Shown one piece after another: positions 24,284 through 39,200 of a stretch of DNA of 64,000 bases. Every line of letters begins with the position of its first letter. Position 1 is the first letter of the stretch. The notes beneath the pieces are model-generated. The model was given only the letters and a program-made list of their open reading frames with translations, was not told where the DNA came from and ran no database searches. The DNA is from Rubripirellula lacrimiformis (lineage in GTDB: Bacteria; Planctomycetota; Planctomycetia; Pirellulales; Pirellulaceae). Both the position numbers and the translations under genes were made by a program. Where the stretch lies: the NCBI RefSeq assembly GCF_007741535.1, contig NZ_CP036525.1:1302001-1366000 (forward strand), in the 5' to 3' direction.

Positions 24284-27200
24284 ATGACTCTTCGTGACTC
24301 GCTTGCTCGCACTGGTAACCGTATGATTGCTTCGGATAATGGTGACGACCAATCCATTCGCAACGCCAAGAACCAGGTCGGCCGACTTCGTCAGAAGCGT
24401 CGCCGCAAGGATCGACGTTTGCTTTCCGAGTCGCTGGAGCAACGCCAATTGTTGGCTGGCCCCGACCTGATCGGCATCCAGCCCAACATCGGTTCGCTGC
24501 TGAACGATGGCACGGAACTGAACGTTTCGCCACGCGAACTGGTTTTCCGGTTCGATGACAACGCGGACATTGATCCCAGCACGCTGTCGGCCATTCGGAT
24601 CACGCGAGCCGGCGAAGACGGCGTGTTCGAATCGGCAAGCACGACTTCGGATCTGGGAACCAACGGTGCCGCGCTGGTTGAATTCCGTGCAGTGCAGACC
24701 GGCAGCCTGGGCAACGGCTTGCAGCTTATCTTCACGTCCAGTTCGCGGACCGGATCCAGTTTGCCGATCATCTCGGTCAGCGATCAGGTGGTATCGGTCA
24801 ACGTCAACAGCAACCCGAATCAGCCGACCCGCATGGGCGATTTGATTTCGGCACTGAACAACAATGCTGCGTCGTCGTCATTGATCGAAGCGATTCAAGT
24901 CAGTGGCGCGTCCCAGACCAGTGTCGCTGGTGTGCCCAACAACCTGACGCTGACATTAGTCGGTGCCAATTCGGCCGAAGCGGTGACGGACTTTGGCACC
25001 AATGGCGCCGTTCGCGTGCGTTTGGTTTCGCAGTTGCCCGGCGTCGATGGCCTCGGCACGCAGGTGATGGTCGAACGACGCGACTTTGGTGGTCAAGCCA
25101 ACCCGGTCGTCGTGGTCACCGGTCAAGAAATTCGAGTTCAACTGAACAGCAACTCGCAGTTTCCGTCAACGACTGCTGATTTCATCAACGCGATCAACGC
25201 CAACCCCGATTCGTCGGCGCTGGTTTTGGCTGTTTTGCAAGAAGGCAATGTCAGTACCGTCATCGGGGCCGGCACCACGCCGCTGCCCAATCTGTCGCTT
25301 AGCGGCGTGACGGACGTCGTCGTCGAACCTGGCTATGTCGGTTTGGGCGATTCACCACGCGAAGTGGTGTTCCGATTTGCCGAACCGTTGCCCGACGATT
25401 CGTACCAGATCGATATCCTGGGGACCGGATCGGTGGCGCTTCGAAATGCGGACGGCGAACTGTTCCAGGACGGAGAGGATCTGACCCGTCGTTTCCAAAT
25501 CAATTTGGGGCCGAAGGTCGTCGCAGTTGTGCCTGAACCGGTACGACGCAATGCCATCACCGGCGCGTTGACCCCCGACGTGGGCAAGATCGAAGTTCAT
25601 TTCAACGAAGATGATCTGAACAAGGCGTCAGCCGAAAATGCAAGTTTTTATCAGCTGGTCTTCACCCGTGACACGGCGTCGAATCTTGACGACGTGATCG
25701 TGCCGTTGACCAACAAACCGGTCTACAACAGCATCACCAATATCGTCACGTTGGATTACGGTCGGCCGCTGTCGCGATTGCCCGACACGGCCAACCCCGG
25801 TCAGTTCTTGACCGGAGCCGCTCGACTGCGTGTGGGCACCAGCGAAGGCTTGGCCGTCGCGCCAACGGTCATTCCGTTGGTTGCCGGTGTCGATGAAGCG
25901 GGTGCGACCTTCGATTCCGCGTTCAACTTGGACAGCCAGTGGTCGGTCAGTGGGACCACCACGTCGTCGGCTCGATTGAGTGGCGAGATTTTCAATTCCA
26001 CCCCATTTGATCTGACCTTGCCCGGTCCGGATCTGCCCGGGACTCGCCAGATTCGTCCGGACGATCCTTCGCGTTTGACGCGAACGGTCCCATTGGACTA
26101 CCTGCGAAATGGTGCGGATACCGTCGACGGTATCTCGGTGATCCAGTACGACTTTGTGTCGTCTTACTTGGGGGATGATCCGACATCGCCAGGGATCAAC
26201 GAAGACAAAACGTACTTCAACATCATCAGCGAACAGCAGAAACAACGCGTTCGCGAAGTGATGCAGCTGTACAGCGAATATTTGGGCATCAGTTTCGTCG
26301 AAGTCGAAGGCGGCCCGACCAGCCAGGCATCCATTTCGATTGCCGTGGGTGATTTGTACGGCACCGTCACGACGCTTGATAACGCTGGCACGGTCAGCGA
26401 GCAAGGCGGATTGGCTGTGGCCACACGCGACCGCAATGGCGACGGCATCGCGGATCTAGGCGTGATGGATTTCCAAGACTTTGACGAGTCGACCGACGAT
26501 CAATTTGGTGGCGAATTCTTTCGCGGTGGAATGTTCGTTGTCGGCCAGTTGCTGGGCTATGGATATGCCGACGATCTGCCTCAACCAGTGACGCAAAGCA
26601 CCAGCTTTATCTTCGCACCGGGCACTGACAACGAACCCGCATTCCCTAGCGTTGCGGACATCGTTCACGGTCAATACTTGTACCGTCCCGACAGCACCGA
26701 CATCGACTTGTACAAGTTCACCTTGGCCAGTCGTGGTTCGTTGTCGATCGAAGCGTTCGCCGAACGTTTGGCCGACCCGAGTTTGTTGGATACGACGCTG
26801 CGTCTGTACCGCCTTGGCGACGACGGCAGCTACGTCGAAATTGCTCAGAACGATGACTACTTCAGCAACGATTCGGCCATCGATATCGATAACCTATCGG
26901 CTGGTTCCTACATGGTGGGCGTCAGCGCGCGTGGGAACAACGACTACGATCCAAGCATCGAAAATTCAGGCTTCGGTGGTCTGACCGAAGGCGAGTACGA
27001 ACTGGCGTTGAAGTTCACTCCGGCAGCGACCAGCGGTATCCGTGACGCGGGTGTCGGATCCACATCGCAGGTTCTCGATGGTGACGGCGACAATCGTGCC
27101 GGTGGCGTATTTGACTTCTGGTTCGTCCCCAACGACAGCAACAACACGCTGTACGTCGACAAGGCCGCATCGGCAACCAGTGGCGCCACGGGCACCGTGG

Positions 27201-30200
27201 GTAGCCCTTACCGCGAGATCGATCAAGCGATTGCCGCGGCCCGGCCTGGCGATACGATTCGCGTTGTCGGCAACGGTGGTGTCGATGGTCGCATCGAAAC
27301 GGTACAGGACAACTATGCCTACAAGGTTGGTTTCTCGAGCAACGGTTTGCCGTTGGAAGACGGTTCGTCGCTGAACCTGCCCAAAGACGTGCGGATGATC
27401 ATCGACTCGGGAGCGATCCTGAAACTCTCCGGTGCCCGAATTGGCGTCGGCAGTGTTTCGCCGTTGATCGATGCCAGCAATTCTTCGCTGCAAGTGCTCG
27501 GTACCCCGACGTTGATCGGATCAAACGGACTGCCGGCACGGGACGCTACCAACAGCCTGATCCCGGGCAGTGTTTACTTCACCAGTTTGAACGACAGTTC
27601 GATTGGCATGGGGGCTTCGACCACAACGGGGCCCGCGGCGCGGCCTGGCGATTGGGGCGGGATCGATTTCCGCGGCGATTTGGACAGTGCAGATGAATCA
27701 CGTCGCAACCGCGAAGAAGAAGGCGTGTTCCTGAACCATATTCAGTTCGCTGATATGCGTTACGGCGGTGGTGCGGTTTCGGTCGGTGGGCTTCAGGTAC
27801 CGATTTCGCCGGTCGACATGGCGGTCACTCGAGCAACGATCATCAATTCGCGAATCAGTGACAGTTCCGATGCGGCCATCGCAGCGACGCCTGACACGTT
27901 CGCCGAAACTCGATTTACCGAATCGAAATATCAGTCCGGCGGCGCCTTCACCCCGGATGTTTCACGCGTCGGGCCCGAGATTCACGGCAACGTCGTGATC
28001 GACAACAGCATCAACGGTTTGTTCGTTCGGGTCGGTACCCGCACCGGCGATGTGGTCGAAAAAGTAACTCAGGCAGCCCGCTTTGATGACACCGACATCA
28101 CGCACATCCTGACTGAAAACTTGATCATTCAGGGAACGCCTGGTGGTCCACTGTTGCAGTCATCGGCTCCATCGTCACTGTTGGTGCGATTGCAATCGAC
28201 CACCACAGGCAACGTGCCGGCGGCGACTTACGCCTATCGGATCACGAACGTGGACAGCCAGGGGCTGGAATCTGCGTCTAGCCAAACGACCGTTTCGGTG
28301 ACGACAACGGCCACCGGCGGCATTGCTTTGACTCAGTTGCCAACCACGGGTGCTGGGTCGGACTTCGTGTCGCGTCGTTTGTATCGTGCATCGGTGGATC
28401 CGATCACGGGTTTGCCAGGCGAATTCCGACTGGTCAAACAGTTGAACGCTAGCGATACATCCGCGACCGATACCGCAGCGGCCGGGACAACGTTGCTTTC
28501 GACCGCGACGCAGGTGCTGCGTAGCCGCTTGGATGCCAGTTTGGTGATTGATCCGGGAACGGTCGTGAAGATCGATGGTGCCCGTATCGAAGCTCGCTTT
28601 GGCGGCAACCTGATTGCCGAAGGTTCGGCCAGTTTGCCGGTCGTATTCACGTCCTTGGAAGACCAGCGATACGGTGCTGGTGGAACGTTCGACACCAACG
28701 ATCGTGGCGATTCGGGCGAACTGAATCCTGGCGATTGGGGCGGGATCTATATCGGTGCTGCATCATCCGCCAATATCGACCAAGCGGTCATCGCTGGTGC
28801 CGGTGGCACGACTCGCGTCGAAGGTGGTTTTGCTTCGTTCAACGCCATCGAAGTCCAGCAAGGCCAGTTGCGATTGGCGAACACTCGTCTGGAACAGAAT
28901 GCCGACGGACGTGGTCAGTTGAATGGGGATCGCGAAGGTCGTAGCGACAATGCATCGGCCACCGTGTTCGTGCGTGCGGCTGCCCCCACGATCATCAATA
29001 ACCTGTTCATTGACAACGAAGCCAGCGCGTTGTCGTTCGACATCAATTCCTTGTCCAGCGTCGAAGTGAATGATGCCGGGCGAGCATCCGGTTTGATCGA
29101 CAGTTCCGAGGTTGTTGGCAACTATGGTCCGTTGGTCCAAGGCAATGTGCTCAGCAATAATGCGATCAATGGGATGGTGGTTCGTGGTGGTCAGCTAGCC
29201 ACCGCGGGTGTTTGGGACGATATCGACATTGTCCACGTCGTGACGGATTCGATCGAGATTCCGAATCAACACATCTACGGCGGACTGCGGCTGCAAAGCG
29301 ATGCACGCGGTTCGTTGGTCGTGAAGTTCCAAAGTGCCGCTGGCGAAACCGCTGGCATCGTTGTGGGCGGATCCTTGGCGACCGCGTCAGATCAATTCCG
29401 TGACATCGCCGACCGCATTGGTGGATCGCTGCAGGTGGTCGGGCACCCTGACTTCCCTGTCATCCTGACGGCTCTGGCCGATGACACCGCCGGCGCTGGA
29501 TTCACGCCGTCGGGCTTTGCTCAGATGGATACGAATAACGACGGTATTTCGGGCGTCGATTTGTCGAACCAAGACGGTCGACTGCCGACCGGTCCCGAAG
29601 TCGATCAGGGCACGTTGATCGACAATGACGTCGATCCAACGATCGCCGGATCCTTCTCGTATCAGCCTGGTCCCGGTGGACAAGTCCAGACTGCCACGAC
29701 AAGCGTTCAAGGCTTGACGCAGTTGTTCCAGTCCCAGTTTTCGTTGTTCGATTACGGGAACTTCATTGACGTGGGTGCCGATGGCGCCGCGATTGGATTG
29801 GGAACGACCACCGTGACCCAGCAACCGACCCTGATCGGAGACGACCGGGTCGCTAGCGAAGGGAATTTCCAGGGCGCCAACGGGTTGGTCAACTGGCGAA
29901 TCGAACAGTACTTCAATGACGGTGGCGTCGATCTGGTTTCGGAAATCAGTTTCACCAGCGATACACCGCTGGGTGATATCCGATTCATCAACTACTACGA
30001 TCCCGTTATCGGAACCGATGCTGGCGACGTGCTGTTCACCGAAGGAACGCCGGGCACCAATGATTTCCGGGTCACCATCTTGGACGGCCCCGAGGAAATC
30101 GGATTCCGCCAATACGGCGTCTTCGAGCCAGGACCAGGTTTGCAAGGTGCGACCTACGAAGGTTGGATTGCGGACGACTTCCCCATCTTGATCACCGCGC

Positions 30201-33200
30201 CTGAATTCAACTTGGCGTTCACACCGGCCGGTACGGTCAACGCTGCCAACGTGCCCGTATTGAATGACCCACGTTTCCCCGCACCGAACTACGGTCCTGG
30301 GATCCTGACATCCGCGATGGGATGGTTGGTGGACCCCAATGCGACCTCGGCGACGATCACGACCAATTTGCAAGTGATCGCAGAGGTCTTCGGGACTCAG
30401 CCCAATCAAGTCGAATCTGGACTTTGGAACGGCATCGTCATTCGCGAAGCGGCATCGGATCGCAACGTGTCGGCAATCGCCGAACAGGAACCTGTGCGTT
30501 CGGGATTCATCGATTCGAATTCGATCCCCAGCCAGTCACAATTCTTGGGTGAACTAGCCCCCAACGAACAATCCGGTGACGAGAACCGACGCTTAGGATT
30601 CTCGGTCGCTGGCGCGGTTACCGAAAAGAGTGATTTGGATGTCTATTCCTTCGTCGGTCAAAGCGGCACCGAAGTGTGGTTTGATATCGATCGCACCGGA
30701 GCCCAATTGGACTCGGTTGTCGAATTGATTGATGCCAATGGACGCGTTTTGGCTTCGTCGAACGATTCCTTGTTGGCCGAAACCAACCCGTTGGCGTTGT
30801 TCACCGCAACCGGTGTGAACCCCGATGCGGCTCAACCTTTGTCGGTTGTTAGCGAGCGATTGGAAGCACAACAGATTCGAATTTCCGAATCGATTGTGGA
30901 CGCCACCAGTGGAAACTTGGCCCTGTCGATTGCTGGCGTCAGTTCGCCGGTCCTGGTCTCGCTGGAATCGTTCTTGCAAGATCCCGCAGCGGCCATTGGC
31001 GGTGCGTTGGAAACCGCTTACCCGACTCAGTTGGGTGAAATCTCTGCCACCCTGCTGCGTCGTGCACCACGGACTGTGGACCCGAACAATCCTTCGGTGA
31101 TCACTCGCCCAGGCGACGATTTCGTCATCCAGTTGGTATTTGATGGATCGAAATTCGCTGGACGCCAAGTGCCAGCGATTAGCGTCACGACACCGTTGGT
31201 CGTGGGCGCCACCGTGACTGCGTCGGTCGATAGCGTGCTGCTCAATTCGCAGTTGCAGGATGCCTACAGCAGCAATTCCAAAGACGCTGGCATGCGAATC
31301 ATTCTGCCGGGCGAAGCAGGAACGCGAAATCTGTATCACATTCGGGTACGCAGCAGTAACACGGTCAACCCGTTGGATTTCAATGCTCTGAACGACCCAA
31401 ACAACGTCAAGGGTGGTTTGTCGACGGGCAGTTACGAGTTGCAAATCCGATTGCAGGAAGCCGACGAACACGCTGGGACGCAAATGCGTTTGGCCGACGT
31501 TCGCTATGCCGTGGATGGTTTGCAGATCATCGGTCAACCATTGCATTCGCCGCTGTTGGGTGAAGACTACGAAGTGGCCGGCGACAACGATTCGTCAGCC
31601 ACCGCCCAACCGCTTGGATACTACGGTGCCGGCAGTGTTGGCGAAGCAGGTCCGCTGCAGAGCGATCGCTTGGCCAAGTCGTTTGCTGGTGAACTTTCCT
31701 CGGCGACCGATGTGGACTGGTACAGTTTTGACATCAACTACGAGAACCTGACACGCGGACCAAACGATCCGCCGTTGTATTTGTCGACCGTGTTCGATTT
31801 GGACTACGCCGACGGATTCGCTCGTGCCGACATGGCGATCTACGTCTTCAATTCGGCCGGGGAACTGATCTTTGTCGGTGGCGACAGCAACATCGCTGAC
31901 GATTTGCCGGGTGTTGCCAGCGGCAACAATACCGACGACCTGTCACGCGGCAGTGCCGGTACTTTGGACCCGTACATCGGTGCCGCCGAATTGGTCGAAG
32001 GATCGTACTTCATCGCGGTCGCCAACCAGGGATCGGTGCCACTTCCGATCGACCAGTTCTTCAATCCAAACAGCGCCAACCCGCTGCTGCGTTTGGAACC
32101 GATCGATTCGGTCACTCGGATCGCCGAAGACCGTATCTATCGATCGACCCCATTGGGGATGGTTGATGACACCGGCAACTTTGGTATCGACAATACCGGC
32201 CAAGCGTTCTTGTTAAGTTCGTCTGGTACGACGTTGATCAACCAACAGCCGATCACTCGTTCCAACGGAACGACCATCGCGGCTGGAACTCTATTGGCCA
32301 TCAATTCGTCGACCGGCGGATTGTTGCTGGATGCCCAGGGCGATCCGATTGTGGTCGGCAACGCTGGTGGCGGAACGGCATCGGCGCCGACGGTTCCCGT
32401 CCTGTTCGATGGCAACTCGATCGTGCCAAACACGTTCGACGATGCTTTGTTGTACGTGAACACTGCCAACGGCTTGATGCTGGTCAACCCATTCACCGGT
32501 GCTAGCTATGGCACGGTCGGTACGTTTGGTGACGAGATTCGGGACATCGCGTTCCGCAGCAACGGCGAACTGTTCGGTTACAGCGATAACGGCAACCCTG
32601 CGATCGGCGATGATTCGTGGTTCTATCACCGCATCGATACCGGCACAGCGACGTTGAGCGCACCGCTTAGCGTGGGCGCCGGGATCGATACGTACAATGA
32701 CTTGGTCGGCGACCTGATCCTGGAACAAGCTAGCGACGATGGTTTGGAAGTCGAAGCGATCACGATTCGCGAGTTCCAAGGTAGCGAAATCGGATATTTC
32801 GTCGGCAACCGGCCCGTCAATCGCCAAGGGCTCAGTTACTTTACCAACATGCTGTACCGGTTCGATGAAGAGACTGGTTTGGCGACCGGGCCTCCCTTCG
32901 ACTTGAATGAAGCGGACGCAGGTGCGGGAACGACCCCACGTGAAAACGGTCAAATCAACACTGCCCCGTTGGCCGCTAATGGCAACCGATTGGGTATCAC
33001 CGCGGCAACGGAATTCAATGCCGCAGGGGTAAATGTGGCTAGCTTGGTGGATGGCGATACGTTCGTCGTTTCCAATGGTGCCGAACGAGTGACGTTCGAA
33101 CTGGACCAATCGTTCACGTTCACACCCAACAGTGGCGTGCCGGTCCGCGACGGCGATACCTTCACGATCGATGGCGTGACGTTCGAGTTTGATTCCGGAC

Positions 33201-36200
33201 AACGCGTCGTATTGGACAACGTTTCCCCGGCTGGAACACTGACCGCAGGTTCAACCGTTCGGGTCACCGGTGCCAATGGCCAAGTCAAGACGTTCCAGTT
33301 CGTTCGCTTGGGGCAAGCCAGCACTGGCAACGTGCCTGTGTCGCTGGTCACCGCGCAAGGTGCCTCGCGAACGACCGCACAAATCGCATCCAGTTTGGCG
33401 TCGGCGATCAACGCCAACATCAGCGGCGCAGGAGCCTTGGCCAGCAACGGCGAAGTCTTCTTCACCGGCACCAATGATGTGACCCTGACTTCGGGTGGCA
33501 GCGGTGTTTCAGTGGCTGGTGGATCGGGCACTACCGTCGGCAACATTCCGGTCACCGTATCGGACAATGCAGGTCCGGAACAATTGATCGCTGCGATGGC
33601 CGAAGCTATCCGCGAGGCCGGTATTTCGGTGTCGTCCAAGGGAACTCAGTTGTCCTTGCCAGCGGCAACCGTGGCCAGTGTCGGTGTTTCTTCGCCTGTC
33701 ACTTTGACCGGGTCGCCCGGCGTGACCAGCGGCAATATCGCGATCTTGCTGTTGCCAACCGATGATCCGGATACTTTGGCCCAGCGAATTTCGTTGGCTG
33801 TCGAAGATGCCAGCGACAGCAACGCGTTGCCCAACGTTTCCGCAGTACCCGATGGCCGTTCGATTCTGTTCGAAGGGGGAATCGTCGAAGCTGCGTCAGG
33901 CAATCTGACCGCCGGCGGTGTCGCTCCGGTCGGAAACGCACCCGAGGGTGGCGGTATCGTTACCGGCATCGAATTGGTCAACAACGTTCTCTATGCGGTC
34001 ACTGATAATGGTGGTCTGTTCCGTGTCGAATCGGCCGAACTCAATAGCTTCGGGAACCGCCAAATCGGTTCCTACGTGTCGACAGCGACGGACCTGGTCG
34101 GTTTGAACTTCACTGGCTTGCGAGCCGGACCTGTGACCTCGGTAGGTGCCGACGGTCAGGCCCTCAGCAATCTGTTGTTCGGTATCACCGCGTCGGGTGA
34201 TCTGTACGCGTTCAACACACGCGGTGAACTGCAGCCGATCTTTGCCGGCGGCCGTACCAGTATCAATACTGGCATCGGTGGCGCACTAGGCCTTGATTTC
34301 GGCGTGGTCGACTACAACCTGTGGCACGTCACCGGAACCCGCGGCAACGATGCCGGCCACGGTATCAACGCTCTGGATGGCGGAACACGAGCCGGTACGG
34401 TTGGTGGATCCAGTTTGGTCTTCAACTACGAAACCAACGCCTTCGCAGGGAACTACCCGTCTTTGGCCGAACAGCCTGTCATTCGCGATGCGAATGGTGG
34501 AATCGTGAACCCGCGTCAAGACGGTGCCAGCTTCGATCGCACCTACAACGTACCGGGCGGCGCCAAAGGCGTCGTGCAAAGCAATCCGTTTTCGTTGGAT
34601 GGCGTCGCATCGGCAGATCAACCGACGATGTACTTCAACTACTTTGCCGATACGCCGGATGAAACGGATCGTTTGCGAGTGTTTGTGGTCACCGCCGATG
34701 GTGTCGAACACTTGGTCGCATCGAATAGCTTGGCCCGCGGTACGGGGCTTGCTGATGACGAGTTTGACGATCCATCCACCGGCATCTACGACGATGACAT
34801 TGATGTCGACGTTCAACAATTGTTCAATGCAACGGACACTTGGCGTCAAGCTCGTGTGCCGTTGGGCGAATTCGCCGGGCAAGATGGACTGAGTCTGCGG
34901 ATCGAGTTTTCGACCAGTGGGACTTCGCGTACCAGTTCGCAATCACTGCGTGTGACGGCTGGCGATCTGTTGCTGGAAGGCCAGACCTTGGTGGTCAACG
35001 GCGAGACATTCGGTATCGATTTGGCTTCGGCCGTTTCGACTCCGTCGGGCAACGATTTGGCTGCGTTCTACGCAGACCCAGCGGCTCGGGCAACGGTCAC
35101 CATCGATGGCCAAGTCTATGTTCTCAACGATGGCGTGCGTACGGTCACTGCGGATGAGATTTCGGTTCCTTTGACGCTGCCTGTTTCGTCGTTGACGTCG
35201 GATCAGATCGCCGCGTCGCTTGCCGAAGCGATTCGCGTGACACCGCCGGCCGGTCCTGTGGTCAATGGGGTCAACCTATCGGATGGTTCGGATACATCGC
35301 CGACCGACGTGTCCCGCAATGACTTGATCTTCGAAGCAACGCCGCTGCCATACAACGGCGGTGCGATGACGATCAATGGTGTCGGACGACTGGGCAATGT
35401 TGATGGAACCGGTGTTCCAACCAACATCGAAGACGTCGATCTGTTGCAACTAGATGTGACCGCGGGCACGACGATCAGTGTCGATGTGGATCTGGATTTT
35501 GATCCAAACCTGAATGCTGCGATTCGCTTCTTTGATTCCAGCGGCAACGCTTTGGATTCTCAGGTCATCAACAACACTGTCCGCGACACCGTCGAATACA
35601 CCGCCGCCTTTGACGGCACCGTCTACATCGGAATCAGCGGTCGTGGAAACGAAACGTACGATATCCGTGTACCGGGAACCACTCAGACCGGTCAGATCGA
35701 TAGCTATATCGCGACGATTGAAGTGACGCCTGCGTTGAGCGTTCAAACCCAAGGGAACTTGGTCGAAACGGTTGGCCTGCAGTCGATTTCGGCTTCGCCG
35801 GCATCGCTGTTCAGCGTCAGCGGACAATCGGGCATCGAAGGGATTCCCGTCCGTATCAGCCGGTTCATGTCGCCTGCCGAAGTCGCTGGCGAAGTGCAAC
35901 GTGTCATCGCCGATCAATTCTTTGACGGCAACGTCGGCGCCATTCCAGTCAGTGGAGCCACGTTGCAGTTGGCATCGCTAAGCGTGAACGATTCGGGCCC
36001 ATTCGTAAGTGCGACGGACCGTTACGCCGATGGATCGCTAGCCGGTGTGATTGATGGCACTCGGAACAATGAATCCGAGGGCATCTATCTGGATGACTTT
36101 GTGATCGGTTTTGCCGAACGTGGCGAGATCGCGACCAGTTCGAACGTGGTCGATTCGGCCTTCGTGACGGATACTCGTTCGCAGTTCCCGAACCCCGACG

Positions 36201-39200
36201 ATCCCGTTAGCGCCCTCAACACAGGGTCCTATCAGGTCGAAATTCGTAGTGCCAGCGAATACATCAACTCGGCACTCGAAATCGCTCCTGCCAACCCTGG
36301 CAATCTGCTGAAGCATTTCCGCACGTTCGACACCAACGATCGATTGAGCGATTCGCGAACGATCCAGGCGTTGTCGGCTGACCAACTTCGCGATGGGCTG
36401 ACGTTCTCGATCAACGACGGTCGGTCGACCGTGACGTTCGAGTTCAATCAAACCGAATCGGCGGGCGGAGTCACGCCTGGCCGAGTCGAAGTGCCGTTCA
36501 CCCTGGAAATGATCCAGCCTGGAACCGAAGAAATCGATCCTGTCACCGGGTTGGTGATTCCGGGCACGGGAACATTGCGTCCACAGACCGCGTCGGAAGT
36601 GGCCGCCAACATCATCGCGGCGATCAATCGTGCCGATGTGCAGTCGATCCTGGACGTACCAGCTCTCAGCGCCGCGGGTGTCGATGGCGGGTCGAGTTCG
36701 GTGATCAACCTGTTCGGCGAAGTGGTGGTGGATAACCAGTCGGGCGCTCTTGCCTCGGTCACGCACACGCAGCTCAGCGGTGATGACAACCGCGATCGCG
36801 ATGGACAAGGCATCATCCTGATCGAAAGCAGCCGGTTCTTGTACAACCAGGAACACGGCATCAAGATCTCGCATGGTTTGACGGCTAACGTCGACGGCAC
36901 CGATACGCCATCGATCGTTCGCTACCCGCGTAACTTGGTCGAATTGAACAGCCAAAGTTTGACGCCGGGTGTCATCATCCAAAGCAACATCTTGGCGTTC
37001 AACGACCTGGGTGGGCTGCAGATCGATGGCATCGGTATTGGTGCCAACGATACGGCAAGTGATCCCGTTGCGTTTGATCGAATCGTCAACAACACGATCA
37101 TCGGAGGTGACATCCGTGCTGGATTCGAGTCGCCACCGCAAACGTTCAGCGGAACCTTATTCCCACAGGGCGTGATTTCCTTTGCGGATACGGTGGTCAG
37201 TTATGTTCCCGATCTAGGTGGCAATCCACCTGCGACGGTCTATCGCGATCCATCGCAAGCACTCGGAGCCCCTGATGGCAACGGCCGGGGACCTGAACCC
37301 GTCGACGGCCAATCGACGGTGTCGCTAGGTGCCGGCGGATCGCTGACCCTCGGGTTCCGTGACAACCTGTTGACCGGCAGCGGTGACTCGCGTCCTGACC
37401 TGATCGTTTACGAAACCGGCGCGATCGAATCGGTTCGCGTGGAAATCAGCCGCGATGGTATTCAGTTCGAATTGCTTGGCCAGTTGGGCGGCTTGACCAA
37501 CCAGATCGACATCGATGCGTTGGGATACGGCACTCAAGATCGATTCGCCTTTGTGCGATTGACTGACATGCGTCAAGGCGACACCACCGGTGCTGCGTTG
37601 GGTGCTGACATCGATGCTGTGGGTGCGATCAGTACCGTTCCTGTTGAACGTTTCACCGCTGGTGGAACCGGGATCGAATTGGTCGGCAATGCCGCACCGG
37701 TATTGTTGAACAACGTGATCGCCAATACCGTCGACGCGATCACGCTGGATCCGACCAACACGCTGCCTGTGTTGGGTGGGAACACGTACTATCGCAACAC
37801 GTCCAACGTTCCGACCGGTGTTTCGATCGGTCAGTTTGCACAACAGATCGCTGATTCCGAAGTGATCTTTGTGGGGGCATCGGATCTGATCTTTGCACCG
37901 GCCGCCGGTGCTCGGATCATCGATAGTTCGATCGATTCGTTGGAAGACCGATCTAGCTTGACCGCGGTCAAGAACCCATTGGGACTGCCACCATCACCGA
38001 TCTTGGCTCCGCGTTTGGACGTCAACGGCCAGCTTCGAATTGACGACCCAGCTGTCGAAACCCCCAGCGGTTTGGGCGAACGAGTGTTCAAGGATCGTGG
38101 GGCATCGGACCGTGGCGACCTGGTTGGACCACGCGTCGTGTTGCTTTCGCCACAGGCTCCTAGCCTGGGACTGAATTCTGGCAACGTCAGCGTCTTTGGC
38201 GACAACGTGCCAAGGTTCTTCGAGATCCAGTTGATCGACGGCATCGCGCCGGCCGATGTGACACCGGGTACGGGCATCGACGACCGCAGTGTGTCGAACC
38301 AATCGGTGCTGTTGTTGAAGGACAATGTTGCCTTGGTCGAAGGCGTGGACTATCGATTTGGTTACAACCCGACAACCAACGTGATTCGGTTGACGCCGAT
38401 CGCGGGTGTGTGGGAACCGAATTCGACTTACGTCATTCGAATGATCGATTCCAGCGATGCGATTGTGGCTGCGTCCAACGGTGTGTCGTATGTGGACGGT
38501 GGTGTGCTTAGCGTTCGCGACTTGGCGGGTGGTTCGACTGATTTTGAATATGAATCCGGCATCCGACTGCGAATTCCTACCGGCACGATCGAAAACGGTG
38601 CCGGCGACGGAGTCGAGTTCGAAGTCTTTGACGGTGTCAACACAATCACGTTCGAACTGGACGATGACGGGCTCAGCGATACGGCGAATGTTGCAGTCGC
38701 GATTCCGCTTGCCGGAAACGACTCGCAGATCGCCGAGGCGCTTGCAGCAGCAGTCAATGATTCGATCTTGAACCTGACCGCCAATACCAACGCCAACATC
38801 GTTCAATTCCTCGGTTCCAATCCGTTGTCCTCGGTCACCGCTGACAACAATACCTATGCGATCAGCGGAGCCATTGGCACCCAGATCGGGTTCGGATTGC
38901 AGGTGCCTTTCGATGGTTCCGCGGTAGCCGATTCGATGGAAGACGGCCAAACGTTCGTGATCCGACGCGGAGCGGATACCGAAGTGGTGTTTGAATTCGA
39001 TTCCAACGGGTCGTTGGAAAACGAGGATGCCAAGGGTGTGACAATCAGCGCCGGTGCATCGTTGGATCAAATCGCGGATGCCATCGTGCGTGCCGTCGGC
39101 GGTGCCGGATTGGGGCTTAGCCCCATGAACGCAGGATTTGGACGTGTCTTCCTAGGTGGCGACGCCAACTATTCGTTTGACGCAGCCGATTCGGTACTGA

